Assembly: GCA_025331125.1 (NCBI GenBank)
Contig: JAOALB010000009.1
Location: 248,001-312,000, forward strand
Reading direction: 5' to 3'
Length of the DNA: 64,000 nt
DNA from: Mycogone perniciosa
Lineage: Eukaryota; Ascomycota; Sordariomycetes; Hypocreales; Hypocreaceae
The notes beneath the pieces are model-generated. The model ran no database searches, was not told the DNA's origin, and saw nothing but the letters and a program-made list of their open reading frames with translations. How positions within the stretch are numbered: position 1 is the stretch's first letter; every line of letters starts with the position of its first letter. Positions 10,302 to 22,140 of the stretch are shown here, piece by piece. Made by a program: the position numbers and the translations under genes.

Positions 10302-13300
10302 ATGTCGGGTTCCAAAGCGGCCTTGAAGGCCATCAATGATGCAATCCGTTCACAGAAGTTCGACGATGTCATCGAGAAAGCCCGGGAATTCCTGAAGAAA
10401 GAGTCCAAGAATTATCAAGGGTATGCCAAAGTCCTTTCGTGCTCTCACCTCTGAGCGAGCTTCGCTAGCTGACATTGCTCACAGACACATTTTCTTGGCC
10501 TTTGCGCTGGACAAGAAGAACAAACTGGATGAAGCCGAAAATGTGTACTATTCCGCGACCAAGCTGCGCCCCCAGGACGCCCAAGCCTGGCAGGGTCTCA
10601 TCAAACTGTATGAGAAGCAAGGCGTCAAGAAACTACGGGAGTATCAGGCGGCCGTAGCTAGTGTTGCCCAAATCTTCTACCAAGCCGAAGACATGTTCAA
10701 GTGCCAAGATGTCGTGGACAAATATGTCGACTTTGCCCGGGTTCATGGCGACCAGGTGCAATATGCAGACGCCCTTTGGATTCGACTCCCAGAGAGCCCT
10801 CTATACTCCATATTGGAAGGCCGCTTTCCACATCCCTCCAAAACATATGAAAGCATCGCACACATACTCGAAACCTTTGAGAAGAAACGAATAAATACAC
10901 TGATAGGAGAACGACGAACAAGACTCGGTGCCAAGCTGAGCGAGGTCACCCTCGAGGTCAAGAGAGAAATCTACGGCCAAAGCAAACTGGAACACATGTA
11001 CCGGAAACTCATCGACTGGACCAGTGATGATGATTTGAGACGAAGCTATGAAGAGAAACTTGTTCAGTACTGCTACGATCACCTTGTCGTGCTGCCTGCG
11101 GGACCAGGCAAGACCCAGGAGCAAGAGAAGGTCCTCAAGCTTGCAAACGACATGGTCGTCATTAAACACCCGTTCAAACTTGCCTGGGATATTGCCATAG
11201 ACTGGCAAGACAGGAAAGAAATCCAGCATTGGGACGTGGAGCTTTTGAGAAGCTACTGCACGTTTTTCCCGGAAAGTGATCTGTACAAGGTTATCACTGG
11301 GTTCCTGACAAGCGACCTTTCTCCCTTTGCAGCACCAAAACCTCCGGAAAAGAAGGCAGCCACCTCAGAATCTTCTGACGATAGCGACGAGGATGAAGAT
11401 GGCGGGGTACCGACATTCGTTGTTCCAATAACCGACGAGGATCGATTGATCATGATGACAGAGGGCATCGCCAGTACGGAGTCGATTTTCGGTTACAGAC
11501 TGATTGGCCAATACCTTCTACGTTCTGGCGAATACGAGGGCACAGTTGAGCTCATGCGCAAGGCTATTCCTTTCATCGCCAGGCAGCGGGAAAAGATTGG
11601 CTTGGCCTTTGGCAACACAGAGGATGCCTACTCGCTGTGCCTTGCAACAGCACTTATTTATTATCAGTCTCCACGACATCATCAAGAAGCGAAAACTCTG
11701 TTTGATAAAGTCCTTGAACGTGACTCAACATCAACTTCGGCCTTGATAGGCGTCGGACTTATCTATGAGGAAGAGGAAGAGTATGAACAGGCGATCGACT
11801 TCCTTACTCGGGCACTAGCTCGAGACGAATCCAATGTTCGTGTGAAGTCTGAGGCCGCATGGGTCAAAGCGCTTCAGGGTGATTGGCAAACAGCCCGAAA
11901 TGAGCTACAGGAATGCTTGGAGCCTTTGGAAAAACAAGGCCCATCTGCCAAGGAGCTGTTGGCCGACACACAATATCGCATCGGATACTGTATTTGGAAC
12001 CTCGACACAAGTCGACAAGCCAGGAAGCAGCGAAAAGGGGACTGTGCTTATTCCTACTGGCTCAGCGCTCTCAACAACAATCTCAACCATGCTTCAACAT
12101 ACACCAGCCTTGGCATTTTCTACAATGACTATGCAAAGGACAAGAAACGATCCAGGCGATGTTTCCAAAAGGCTCTAGAGCTCTCTGCGTCAGAAGTAAT
12201 TGCAGCGGAGCGCCTGGCCCGTTCGTTTGCAAATGATGGAGACTGGGATCGTGTGGAATTGGTGGCTCAGCGGATTGTGGACTCTGGCAAGGTGAAGCCT
12301 CCTCCCGGATCAAAGAGAAAGGGAATCAGCTGGCCATTCGCCGCCCTGGGCGTTGCTGAGTTGAATAAACAAGATTTCCACAAGGCAATTGTGTCATTCC
12401 AGGCGGCTTTGAGAATTTCGCCTGAAGACTACCATTCCTGGGTTGGGCTAGGTGAGAGTTATCATAGCTCTGGCCGGTATATTGCGGCGACCAAGGCCAT
12501 CCTAAATGCAAAGAGACTGGAGGAGGAATCCAAGGCGGATGTTTCCGGCGATACCTGGTTCACCAACTACATGCTTGCTAATATCAAGCGCGAATTGGGG
12601 GATTTTGACGAGTCAATTACCCTGTATCAAACAGTCCTCGAAACGCATGCCGAGGAAGAGGGCGTGATTCTTGCCCTTATGCAAACAATGGTAGACAATG
12701 CCGTCACGAGTGTCGATAAAGGTCTCTTTGGAAAGGCAGTTCACCTTGCCATGGACACTATCAACTTTGCGACGGCAAGAAGTGGTAATGTCCTGGAGAC
12801 TTTCAACTTTTGGAAGAGTGTTGCAGAGGCCTGTTCAATCTTCTCCTTAGTTCAGAGTCGAACGACAGACTTGCCCATTGAAGCAATCAAGGCATTACTT
12901 GAAAAGCGTCCCCAGGAGGCCTTTGAAATCCTAGCCAGTGTCGATAAAGTTGGTACAGACATTGTTTTTGGGAAAGCCACGAACGAGGAGCACCCAGGCA
13001 ACGACATCACCCAATGCCTACAAGCCACGATTCTATGCTACAAGCAAGCAATCCACGTCTCAGCTAATGACCTTCATGCACAGGCCGTGGCCCATTATAA
13101 CCTAGGATGGGCAGAATATCGGGCTCACACCTGTCTCCCCTCCCATCTACGCAAAAAGCCGAACAACTACATCAGGACAGCCGTCAGGTCTTTCAAACGA
13201 TCCATTGAACTGGAAGCAAGCAACCCGGACTTCTGGAATGCCTTGGGGGTGGTGACGAGTGATATCAATGCAACCGTTTCGCAGCATGCCTTTGTTCGGA

Positions 13301-14628
13301 GCCTACACCTTAATGAGCGGAGTCCGGTGGCGTGGACCAATCTGGGAACCCTAGCTTTATTGTCTGGCGACATGAAGCTCGCCAACCAAGCATTCACGAG
13401 AGCCCAGTCGACAGATCCAGACTATGCTCATTCATGGCTTGGCCAAGGGTTCGTGGCACTTCTTTATGGTGAGCCGAAGGAAGCTAGAGCTCTTATCACT
13501 CATGCCATGGAGATATCCGAGTCATCATTACTGCCCGTTCGCCGCCACTACTCTGCCTCCCTATTTGACCATATCCTGACTGCTCCTCCGAATATGGGCA
13601 TTGCATCTCTCATCCAACCCCTTTTTGCCGTGAACCAAGTACAGAGTTTGCGCCCCGAGGACTTGGAATTTCGACATCTTTCAACGCTCCTGCAGGAGCG
13701 CACGGGGGATAGCTCTCGTGCAGTGGAAACTCTGGAGAAGATTTGTACCAATATTGAGGCGGAATATGAGAAGAAAGAATCTCCAGAGAGCCTCGCCAGA
13801 TTTACCCTGGCTAGGACAGACCTGGCAAGGGCCTATCTTGCTGCTGAATCGTACGAACAAGCAGTTGAGTGTGGAGAAATGGCACTAGGACTGAGCGGCG
13901 ACGAAAACGAAAGCGAACTGACCAGCGAGCAGCGCAAGAAGGCTAGACTTTCGGCACACTTGACCGTTGGACTCGCGCAGTATTATCTCAAGGAATACGA
14001 CGAAGCGGAGAAATGCTTTGAGGCAGCCTTGGAGGAGTCTGATAACAATCCCGACGCAACGTGCTTGTTGGCCCAAGTGCTCTGGGCACAAGGAACAGAG
14101 GAAGCCAAGGAGAGGGCGCGTGCAGCTCTCTTCGAGGTCATCGAGAAACAGCCAGACCATGTGCAGAGTGTCTTACTCCTAGGAGTTGTTGCGCTTCTCG
14201 ATCAGGACGAGGCAAGTCTTGAGGCAGTGGTGGAAGAGCTTCAGGGCCTGCGCACAAACGACAAGGTCACAGCGACAGAACAATCGCATATCGGCGAGGT
14301 CCTCCGCGCCATTGCCGTCTTGGGAGATGGAAGGACGGAGCAGGACATGATCTCACAGGTTCAGACTGATATCATGCTGTATCCCAATTTGCCGCACGGG
14401 TGGACGTCATTGGCTGAGGCGGCGGGTGATGATGGCGATTACACGGCCCAGATGGCACTCAAGGTTGCTACCAAGGGCATTCCGCCCCGAGGGACCTTGG
14501 AAGCAGAAGATATGGCCAAGGCGTATGCCTGTACAGGAAGAGTGGCGGATGTGCAGAGAGCAGCATTCTTGGCGCCATGGGAGGGGACCGGATGGGCGGT
14601 ATTGGAGGTTGCGGTAGAAGGCGTATAG
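10302..14628 (+). CDS. SKI3: Superkiller protein 3, TPR scaffold of the Ski complex
   Basis: Two exons, 10302-10420 and 10485-14628, give 1420 aa, the normal size for fungal Ski3. The protein starts MSGSKAALKAINDAIRSQ, and the intron interrupts between NYQ and HIFLAFALDKKN. It is built of tetratricopeptide repeats along its whole length, for example AENVYYSATKLRPQDAQAWQ, AIVSFQAALRISPEDYHSWV and AEKCFEAALEESDNNPDATC, with a short acidic linker (SSDDSDEDEDGG) near residue 320. Ski3 holds Ski2 and Ski8 together and threads mRNA into the cytoplasmic exosome for 3'-5' decay, including nonstop decay. It converges with RMI1 (174 nt between stops). The start is the only ATG that gives the conserved N-terminal repeat in frame with the large exon. 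Confidence 0.93.
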
Positions 14629-14802
14629 ATTCGGACTGGGAAGCCAGGATACATGCTAATGAATGCATATACATCAGACCACTGCCGCTTGTATACCATA
14701 TCCGCAAGTCGTATTGCAGCGTGACAACCAGAAAAGGCAAACAAGGGGGTATCATAAGTAACTGAAACTCCAACCACCATCTAGAAATTAAATAGCATCA
14801 CT

Positions 14803-15597
14803 TCACCGTGGCCTATCTGCCCCAACAGCCTCCTTCAACCTCGCCAGTCTGCCCTCCATCCAGGTCTCATGCCACGCCTCGATCTTGCCGCCCAGGAGCA
14901 CACAGGTCTCAGGCGTTAGCAACACAATTCCTCTAGCCACTGTAGTTCCGGTTTTGAGGAGAATCTTCTCCCCAATGAGCGTCTGGCCAACACCAATGAG
15001 ATTTACGCGCTTCAGCTCCACCGCGTAAATGCGCTTTCCTTGACCATCTTGTAGGACCAGTCTATGGGTGGCATTGGATCCTGCTGTGGGGAGGGCTGTG
15101 CCAGAGGCATTCGCGCGCTGCTGCTGCTGCTGTGTCTGCGTCCGACCGCTAGGAATATCGCTTTCGTTTTCGTCCTCGGCAGTGACTCGAATGACCTGTC
15201 GCCCGCGTGTGCGCTCGCCACGCTCAATAGCTTCGAGCTCCTCGACCTGTTCCCAGCGGCTGAGATTTATATTTTCGATGTCGAGGACCTGGACGTGAAT
15301 ATCGCGCCGGAGTTTTGTCTCTTTCAAGGTAGCATCATCGATTCCAGGAGGAAAGGAGGGTGATGATGGGTCGATAATGGCGCCACTGGTGTTGGTGAGG
15401 TCGCATGCTAGGAGTCGAGCTTTGGCTGTGGCGAGGAGGGACGGGATGGGCGGAGGGGGATTGCGAGCGGTGGTGAGGGTTATGAGAAACCTGGATGATG
15501 GCGTAGGGAGGGATTGAGATAGTAGAGAGGATCGAAGTTGCGAGGTGAGGTCCATGAGGCGTGGGAGAGTCAGTTTTAATGATCCTGACGAGACCAT
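14803..15597 (-). CDS. RMI1: RecQ-mediated genome instability protein 1 (RMI1)
   Basis: Single exon, 264 aa. After a short helical N-terminus, an OB fold spans roughly residues 65-240: LLACDLTNTSGAI near its start, the RLVLQDGQGKRIYAVEL strand, then VNLIGVGQTLIGEKILLK and the closing RGIVLLTPETCVLLGGKIEAW. This arrangement is characteristic of RMI1, which with the RecQ helicase (Sgs1/BLM) and topoisomerase III dissolves double Holliday junctions. The OB fold is interrupted by a low-complexity insert rich in Gln (from a CAG/CTG run near 15118-15132), where copy number may vary. The Met used is the first; a second in-frame Met at residue 15 (MDLTSQLRSS) is possible. It is divergent from VPS51 with 224 nt between starts. 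Confidence 0.85.
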   Translation of the reverse strand: MVSSGSLKLTLPRLMDLTSQLRSSLLSQSLPTPSSRFLITLTTARNPPPPIPSLLATAKARLLACDLTNTSGAIIDPSSPSFPPGIDDATLKETKLRRDIHVQVLDIENINLSRWEQVEELEAIERGERTRGRQVIRVTAEDENESDIPSGRTQTQQQQQRANASGTALPTAGSNATHRLVLQDGQGKRIYAVELKRVNLIGVGQTLIGEKILLKTGTTVARGIVLLTPETCVLLGGKIEAWHETWMEGRLARLKEAVGADRPR

Positions 15598-15821
15598 GGA
15601 TTGGAAGCTTGGTGGTTTGTAGCTTTTGTTGGAGCTGCATGACGTAGGCAGCGCACTACTAATTTTAGCACCCGGGACCCCTGTAGCAGTTGGGCTTAGC
15701 GCCTACCCTGGGCAAGGCTGTGCTGCGCTGTGCTGTCACTGCTGTTATCAGCAGCCTCGTCCATCTTCCTATCCAACTTGACCTTCATCTTCATATCAGC
15801 AGCACAACTCACAATCCCGCC

Positions 15822-16762
15822 ATGTCTACAATCGCCTCTCCCCGCGAACCCTCCACTCCCCTCCGCCGCATCCCCTCGGGCACTCCTACATCCTCCACTC
15901 GTCCGTCTCTCGACATCCGCTCCAACGCCACATCATCTCCCGTCCTCACCTCGAGCCAATTCCCAACAGCTCCCGCTCAAGCGCCCTCGGCAAAGCGCTC
16001 TAACCGCGCCGCCCTGCGCGAATACTACAATCTCCGCGCTGCTGCTGCTGCTGCCGCGGCGCCACGCATAGAGGCTCCGGATTCAGAAGTGCCCTCCAGC
16101 GAGCTCGATGCACCGGACTTCAACACCGAAGAGTACATCGCCAAGGTCGTGGCCGAGAGCACGCTGCAGGACTTGCTAAGGCTGTACACGCGGGTTTTGG
16201 GCGAGGTGAGGGCGTTGGATGCGGAGAAGAAGGCGTTGGTGTATGATAACTACAGCAAACTCATTGATGCGACGGAGACGATCAGAAAGGTATGTGGATA
16301 ACAACAAACGTCAGCAGTGCAGAAATCGAAGCTTACGGATGGCTCTAACTCCAGATGCGAGCCAATATGGACCCCTTGAATCCCATGGCTTCGACCCTCG
16401 ATCCGGCCATTGCACAAATTTACAGCCAGGCATCTTCAATACGGGAATTACTGCGAGAGTCAGTACCACCGCCAGATTCGGAGGAGGCGCAACGGCGGGA
16501 AGCGGAGCAGAGACGGCAAAGGGCGAAGGAACTGGCGATTGAGGTGCTGGCGACGCCGGAACGGTTACGGGCTCTTGTCAAAGAGGGCAAGATGAGTGAA
16601 GCCACGAAACAGTGGGAAATGCCGAGGAGGTTGTTAGAAGCATGGAAGCAAAAGGGCGTAGGTGGAGATGATGTACAGGCATGCATTGACGAGGGTGATG
16701 CTGCAATTGGTCGTACCCAGCAGAGGCCGTCAACAGAGAGAACATCCAAGGATAGCCAGTAG
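15822..16762 (+). CDS. VPS51: GARP/EARP tethering complex subunit VPS51
   Basis: Exons 15822-16289 and 16355-16762 give 291 aa. The conserved Vps51/Vps67 core runs from DAPDFNTEEYIAKVVAESTL through LLRLYTRVLGEVRALDAEKK and YDNYSKLIDATETIRKM, with the intron just before MRANMDP. The N-terminal ~100 residues are Ser/Pro/Thr-rich with a polyalanine run (GCT/GCC repeats near 16038-16060). VPS51 links the GARP complex to the syntaxin Tlg1 for endosome-to-Golgi retrograde traffic. It is much shorter than animal VPS51, as usual in fungi. The C-terminal third is charged and probably helical, ending in a Ser/Thr-rich tail. It converges with NIF3 (97 nt between stops). Confidence 0.9.
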
Positions 16763-16859
16763 TAGCATGAGTCCATCTTATGGCAATGTTATACCCACAC
16801 TCAATCCACAGCTTCTCGCAGATCTTTTTTTATGCACCGGGCATTTAAACCTCCGCCCT

Positions 16860-18124
16860 TTAGTCTTCTTCTAATGTGCTCACATCCAAAATCTTAAACG
16901 GATCCTGGTCATACTCGCTCACTATGACCTCCGATTCCGGCACGCTCGCCTTCAACAGCTCCTCCAGCCTCGGCCGCAGCACCTCCCGCAGATAGCCTCT
17001 CTCGGAGTTGCTGTGGAACACCTGTATCAACGTCCTGCCCTGTTGAATCGCCCTCAGCGCCGAGTGGTGGTTTGTCTCTCCCATGACGAGCAAATCCACA
17101 TCCGCCGACTTGAGCACGTCGTAACCACTGCCCGCGCACACACCAAAGCTGCGCACCGTTGTGGTCTTGACATCAGCGCCAACGGGGGTAGCAATCATGA
17201 TGTGCCGCAGGCCGCCAAGCTTGACTGCCAGGCGCTTGATGATCTCCGCCAGCGGGACGGCGGCACCGTTGTCGAAACGCCCGATGGCACCGTAGCCAGC
17301 CGGGGAGTGCGATTCAGGGGCAGTGGTGCATGGAATAGCCACGGAGCGGGTGTTGCGATGAGGTCCGGAGACGATGTCTGCGAGCCAAGTGTTGAGGCCA
17401 TGCGGGGCGGCGTCGACGGCTGTGTGTGGACAGTAGACAGCAATGCCATTCTTGGCGAGCTGTAGCAGAGTGGCTTGTTGAGGATCCTTGTTGGTGACGG
17501 ACTTTAGGCCGGAGAAGATGAATGGGTCTTGAGATTTGGGCGAAACCCGTCAGTATATCAACGAACTGGAGCAGAATAGAGCAAAGGACAAGCAGACATC
17601 ACATACGATAGCTGACTATGACACCGACGCCCTGTCCAATGGCATCGACGGCAACTTGAAAGGTAAGGTCATTGGTAACCATGACAGTGGGCTTTCGCTT
17701 CTGAGCGTCGGACTCGGTGTTTCCAACCAGCAGTCCAACATTGTCCCATTTCCTGTCCGCAAGCTCCTCTGGATATCTTCATACGCTGTTAGCGAAATCC
17801 GAGTGCTTCTGCTCTCGACGATGCAGAGGGGGGGACTTACAGCGTCCTCATAGAGTCCACGACAAGCTGCGTGAACTTGGACGGCTCAAGCTGCCAAGCA
17901 CCCCATGCTCCGACGCCGTCATCCATTTCTGATGTTTTGTTTTGTTCGTCTCCTTTCACCGAAGTTGAAAGCTGTCTCTGATGCAATGCCAGAGGGACAC
18001 TGCTGGTTCTCAAACGACAGTTCGTGCTTAACAGAGCAATGAGGGGAGATGTCAGTCTCGAGGGGACAAGCGGTCTCGGATTTGCCAATGAAGAAGCCCT
18101 TTTCAAATACCCAATAGCCCTCAT
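16860..18124 (-). CDS. NIF3: NIF3-family protein (NGG1-interacting factor 3 type)
   Basis: Exons 18124-17841, 17776-17607 and 17527-16860 give 373 aa. The NIF3 fold is marked by WDNVGLLVGN, the metal-ligand segment VSYHPFIFSGLK, CPHTAVDAAPHGLNTWLAD near residue 170, and MGETNHHSALRAIQQGRT near the C-terminus, the latter contributing the second metal-ligand set. NIF3 proteins form hexamers with a dimetal centre and are mitochondrial in yeast; the reaction is not firmly known. From the first ATG the N-terminus is Arg/Ser/Leu-rich and lacks acidic residues for about 58 positions (MRAIGYLKRASSLANPRP onward), like a mitochondrial presequence. A second Met at residue 67 (MDDGVGAWGAWQ) begins the conserved body, so two isoforms are possible. 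It is divergent from BOL2 with 253 nt between starts. Confidence 0.88.
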
Positions 18125-18377
18125 AACAAATGGGGCCCTTGAACACGAATGGTCTACTCAAACAAGTTGACAAGGCATGAGGCTCAAAGCCTAAAGAGCT
18201 GGAGAGAGCTCTCCACACCTTCAAAAATGAGCTCATACAGTGGCAGATTCCACCGCACACTGTCAGTCGCATTCTACGAAGTATTCTGTACACCACCCCA
18301 CGATCTATCTAATCAATCTGATCTCTTCCGTTTCCGCTTTCCCAGCATCGCAGCCTCCAGACAATTGCCCCGAAGCC

Positions 18378-18766
18378 ATGGCTCAGATAACAGACGCCAG
18401 TCTCCGCAGCGTCATAGCGGAGCGCCTCGAAGCGATTCACGTCGAGGTAACCGACATGTCCGGTACGCTCCTCCCGCTGCCCCGCGATAAATGCCCCTCC
18501 ATCATGCGCAAAAACGTCACTAACACAAGAATCCAGGTGGCTGCGGACAAGCCTTCACATCCCTCATCGTCTCCTCCAAGTTCCAGGGCCTGAATTCGCT
18601 GAAACGGCATCGGCTGGTCAACGCCGCGCTCAAGGAGGAAATCGCCATCATCCACGCCTGGACCGCGAAGTGCCAGACGCCAGAGGAATGGGAGCGCGAT
18701 AAAGGCACTGCGGCGCCGTCTCTGGATGGGACGGTTGGGGGACAGGTTCAGGGAACGACGCAGTAA
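18378..18766 (+). CDS. BOL2: BolA-like iron-sulfur regulator (BOL2/Fra2 type)
   Basis: Exons 18378-18462 and 18537-18766 encode 104 aa. The spliced product reads MAQITDASLRSVIAERLEAI then HVEVTDMSGGCGQAFTSLIV and SSKFQGLNSLKRHRLVNAAL, with the BolA signature helix and the conserved His in KRHRLV that helps bind a [2Fe-2S] cluster with a monothiol glutaredoxin. The intron falls inside the GGCGQ turn, so an unspliced reading would miss the gene. The length and the C-terminal KCQTPEEWERDK match the cytosolic Bol2/Fra2 group, which relays iron status to iron-responsive transcription factors. It shares a short divergent promoter with NIF3 and converges on APL2 (290 nt). Confidence 0.92.
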
Positions 18767-19056
18767 TCGAGCGCGCGAAGATATACAAACAGATGAGGAA
18801 TCAATCACACGGTCTGGACGGGCGAGGAATATCCCAATGTGTTGGTGGCGTACATACATGGCGGGAACATGTCAGCGGAACTCTAGAAGGCGGCATACAT
18901 ATGAGTGCAAAACTCCAAGCATATTTTCGTTAGACATGACAGGATCATCGTGTCTTGAACATTTATAACTAGTATATTCCCAGCATGCCAGCCCCTACTC
19001 CGTCTCAATATCATCTGACGCACAAGCTTTTTCCCGCCCATGAGCATTCAACGCAT

Positions 19057-21540
19057 CTAGAACAGACCCAAAAGATCTTCGCTATCTTTCTTGGCGGCCT
19101 GAGAGCCACCCTGCGCATTCTGGAGCTGCATCGCTGCTGGCAAAGGCTCACTGGCGCCACCGAAATTCAATCCTTCAAATCCATTCATCAAGTCATTCAT
19201 TCCAGAGCCCGACCCTGGCGCCGCCGAAGAGCCCGCTGGTGCTGGAGCGTCAAACATGCTCATCATATCAGCTAAGCCTCCTGACGCTGGGCTTGCTATG
19301 CGATCAGGGGTTCCTGTTGCGCTAGCTTGCTCATGCGAGGCCGGGGCAGCACCGTCGAAGTCGATGTCGAGCAGGTTCTCGACGTTGCTCTGAGGAGGTG
19401 CACCGCCCGAGCCATTGGATGCCGCCGCAGCAACGGATGCGGCAATGGGGTTTTCGGCAGCATTCTGGCGTTGCTCTTGGATGGCGGCTCGCTGAATCTC
19501 GTCCGCGCCGAATCGGCCCTTGCCGACGAACGCCTCCGGCGGCTTGTGATACACTGAGGCTAGGGTTGACAGCTCTGACAGAAGTTGCTCTAACAAGGCA
19601 GGCGGTAGACTCGTCATGGTTGTTGAGATGGTTGGCTTCTGTGACAACACAATGTTCTGCCGAAATGTTGGCTTCTTGAATACCACACGAGTAAGGGGTT
19701 ATGAACTCTTACCTTTGCAACTTCCAAGTCTCCCGAAAGCAGTCGCCAGTAAACGTAGGCCCTGTCGCGGATATCAGGATTGTCATTATCGGCTGTTGCT
19801 TGTTGCAACACTTTCTGAACGAGAGCCTGAGCAGTGCTGGGCTTCTTCAAAAACAATTTGACAACGGCGGTCAATATTTGCAGCTGGGTCTGCGATGACT
19901 GTCAGTGACCTTGAACTCACAAAACAAGCGTATTTATAACATACTTGCGTGAACTCTTCCAGAAATGTTGACACGAAGCCCTCAAGGATCTCTTCTGCAT
20001 TGCTGATCCTCTCAGCATATTCGCCCACGATCCAAATTAGTGACCCACGAGCGTTGGGCTCATCCAGTTCATCAATGTACTGGCAGAGTGAAGGAATCAC
20101 CCCTTCGTAGCCGGGATATTTGCGTAGAATATCCTTGATAACGACGACGACTTCTTGGACAACGTAGTTTACCTTGGTTGAGATAAGGTCCTCAAGGGCC
20201 TGCACACACTTGGCGCTGGCATCCTCAATCTTGATGGCTACCTGACCAATGGCCTTGACAGCCCTCCGCACAAAGTCCATGTCGACTTCCAAAGCATATT
20301 CTTTCAGTTCAGAGAGAAGCTGCTCGTAGTTCTTCTCGTTTGCTATCCTGACCATAATCTCCAACTTCTGAAGCTTGACATACGGCGGATCATTATACTT
20401 GCAGAAGAAGACTCTAAGCTCCTTGCTCAAAATGTCTGGCTTGGCTTGAAGCAGAAGATCAATGTTCCTCAGAGCGACATATTGCACCTCAGGCGCAGAT
20501 GCCACCAGAGTGACTGTTCAAGCTCAGACATCAGTACGGGATCACGCATTCCATGTGATACTCAAAACACATACCGAGAGGAGGGGCCATCTTCTTGAGA
20601 TATGAGCGTACAAGCTCGGGATTGATCGCCTTCATGTGAATAAATACCACTTTGACGGCAGCCAAGACAACGCTGGGATTGACGTGCTGGAACTGTGGTA
20701 TCACTCTCTCACAAATATGCTCCGACTCCTTGACATCCGCCGCAGCATAGTCCGCCAAAACGGTTAAGATGGTAATTCTTCCCCATTCGGTGCACTCGTT
20801 CATTGCCATGAGCAGTTTTTTCAGAACTGCTGGAGTGACAAGTAACGCTCTCGTCTCCGGCGCCGTTTCGCTGATCTCCGCAAGCGCCTGTACCGAGTTT
20901 GCGACAACCATGGGGTTTGGATCTCCAATCATTTCTTGAAGCGCCTCGATGAATCCGTTTTCTATACACATCGCGGGGTTGAGGTCGAAAAGTTTAGCCA
21001 CGCAAATGGCCGCAGTCTTGCGGACGTAGGGCGACTCGTCTCTCAACGTCTTTCTCAGGGGCTCTTCCATGTAATCCACCATCTTGTCCACTCGGATACA
21101 TCCCATAGTACGGATTGCCAATGCTCTTATCAGTGGGTTCGGGTCTTCTGAGTCTTGTACAAATGTATTAACGGCAAGAATGCAAAGGTCCGGGTGTGTT
21201 TTAGCGTAGTTCCTGACAAGCATACGTTAGCAGAGGCTCTGAGGTCCAATGGCGATTCTCAAGGCGCCAGAGGTGTGTCGCCTATCTCAGAAGGACGTAT
21301 GCAGTCGTACATGAGATACAGATAGACCAGCTTCTTCTGATCGAGGTCGCTGGTGGCAATATTCTTCAGGACATCGGGGAACAAGGCAGATACGTCTTTG
21401 CCCAGTGTCATAGCCATGATGGTCTTCTGGATCGATTCCTTCCGCTCGTATGCATATTGAGAAACTAAACCTGCCCGCAGCTCGAAGGTCTCGCCCTTCC
21501 GAGGCACGGCAAAGGCGCCCCGGATGCGATTCACGGCCAT
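19057..21540 (-). CDS. APL2: AP-1 adaptor complex beta subunit (beta-adaptin)
   Basis: Five exons, 21540-21311, 21212-20575, 20513-19945, 19889-19713 and 19656-19057, give 737 aa. The N-terminus (MAVNRIRGAFAVPRKGETFE) and the HEAT-repeat trunk (for example MGCIRVDKMVDYMEEPLRKT and FFCKYNDPPYVKLQKLEIMV) are typical of fungal AP-1 beta. The trunk ends at YVYWRLLSGDLEVAK. A flexible Ala/Gly/Ser-rich hinge carries a clathrin box (NLLDIDFDG), and the protein stops at DLLGLF. The appendage domain of animal beta subunits is absent, as usual in fungi. AP-1 selects cargo and recruits clathrin at the trans-Golgi and endosomes. Assignment to AP-1 rather than AP-2 rests on the N-terminal sequence and is likely but not certain. 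Confidence 0.92.
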
Positions 21541-22140
21541 CGTGAAGGGGCCTCTGGCCGTGGAGGGGCACGAGGACGGATCTGTATCGACGGTGAGGGC
21601 AGCAGCAGTGGTGATAGGAACTGCTCAGCCAGAGATGGGAATGCGAGCAAACGGCACTATGAGTGCATTCGCCAAATAGATCGAGAGTTGTATAGTCGGT
21701 AGCGTCTTCGGTTCGAGATTGTGGTAGATGGCAGGCCGCAATGAGGTTGGGAGTTGCAGCTTAATGGCCACACACACATGTCGACAGAGCTGGCGCAAGA
21801 CTCCCTGTATTATCGAATAGTAGCGCCAATGCAGCCCCCTAATGAGACGTAGTCGTCTCCACTAAATCATTAGCAGTGTAAGCCGCTTAGTCACCACTCA
21901 AATCAGAGCTATTGCCTGTTCAAGCATTCAGCAATCACATCTTGAAAGAATATCTTGGGAAAAATTGGAATTGGTAAACCCCTATTATCTCTTTGTCCGC
22001 TCAGACGAAATATTACTTTGTATTGCCTACGCCTATCTGCCAGTGACTGGTAGGAACGTTATACAGCGGAGGAGACGTTACCAACCCAACATAAAGAGAG
22101 TGGCCTTGGGGGCATTGTCTTGTCTACCCGTCCCTATCAT
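21541..22140. other. Intergenic between APL2 start and phosphoesterase 3' end
   Basis: No coding sequence is supported in these 600 nt. It should hold the APL2 promoter and the phosphoesterase 3' UTR. Confidence 0.5.
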
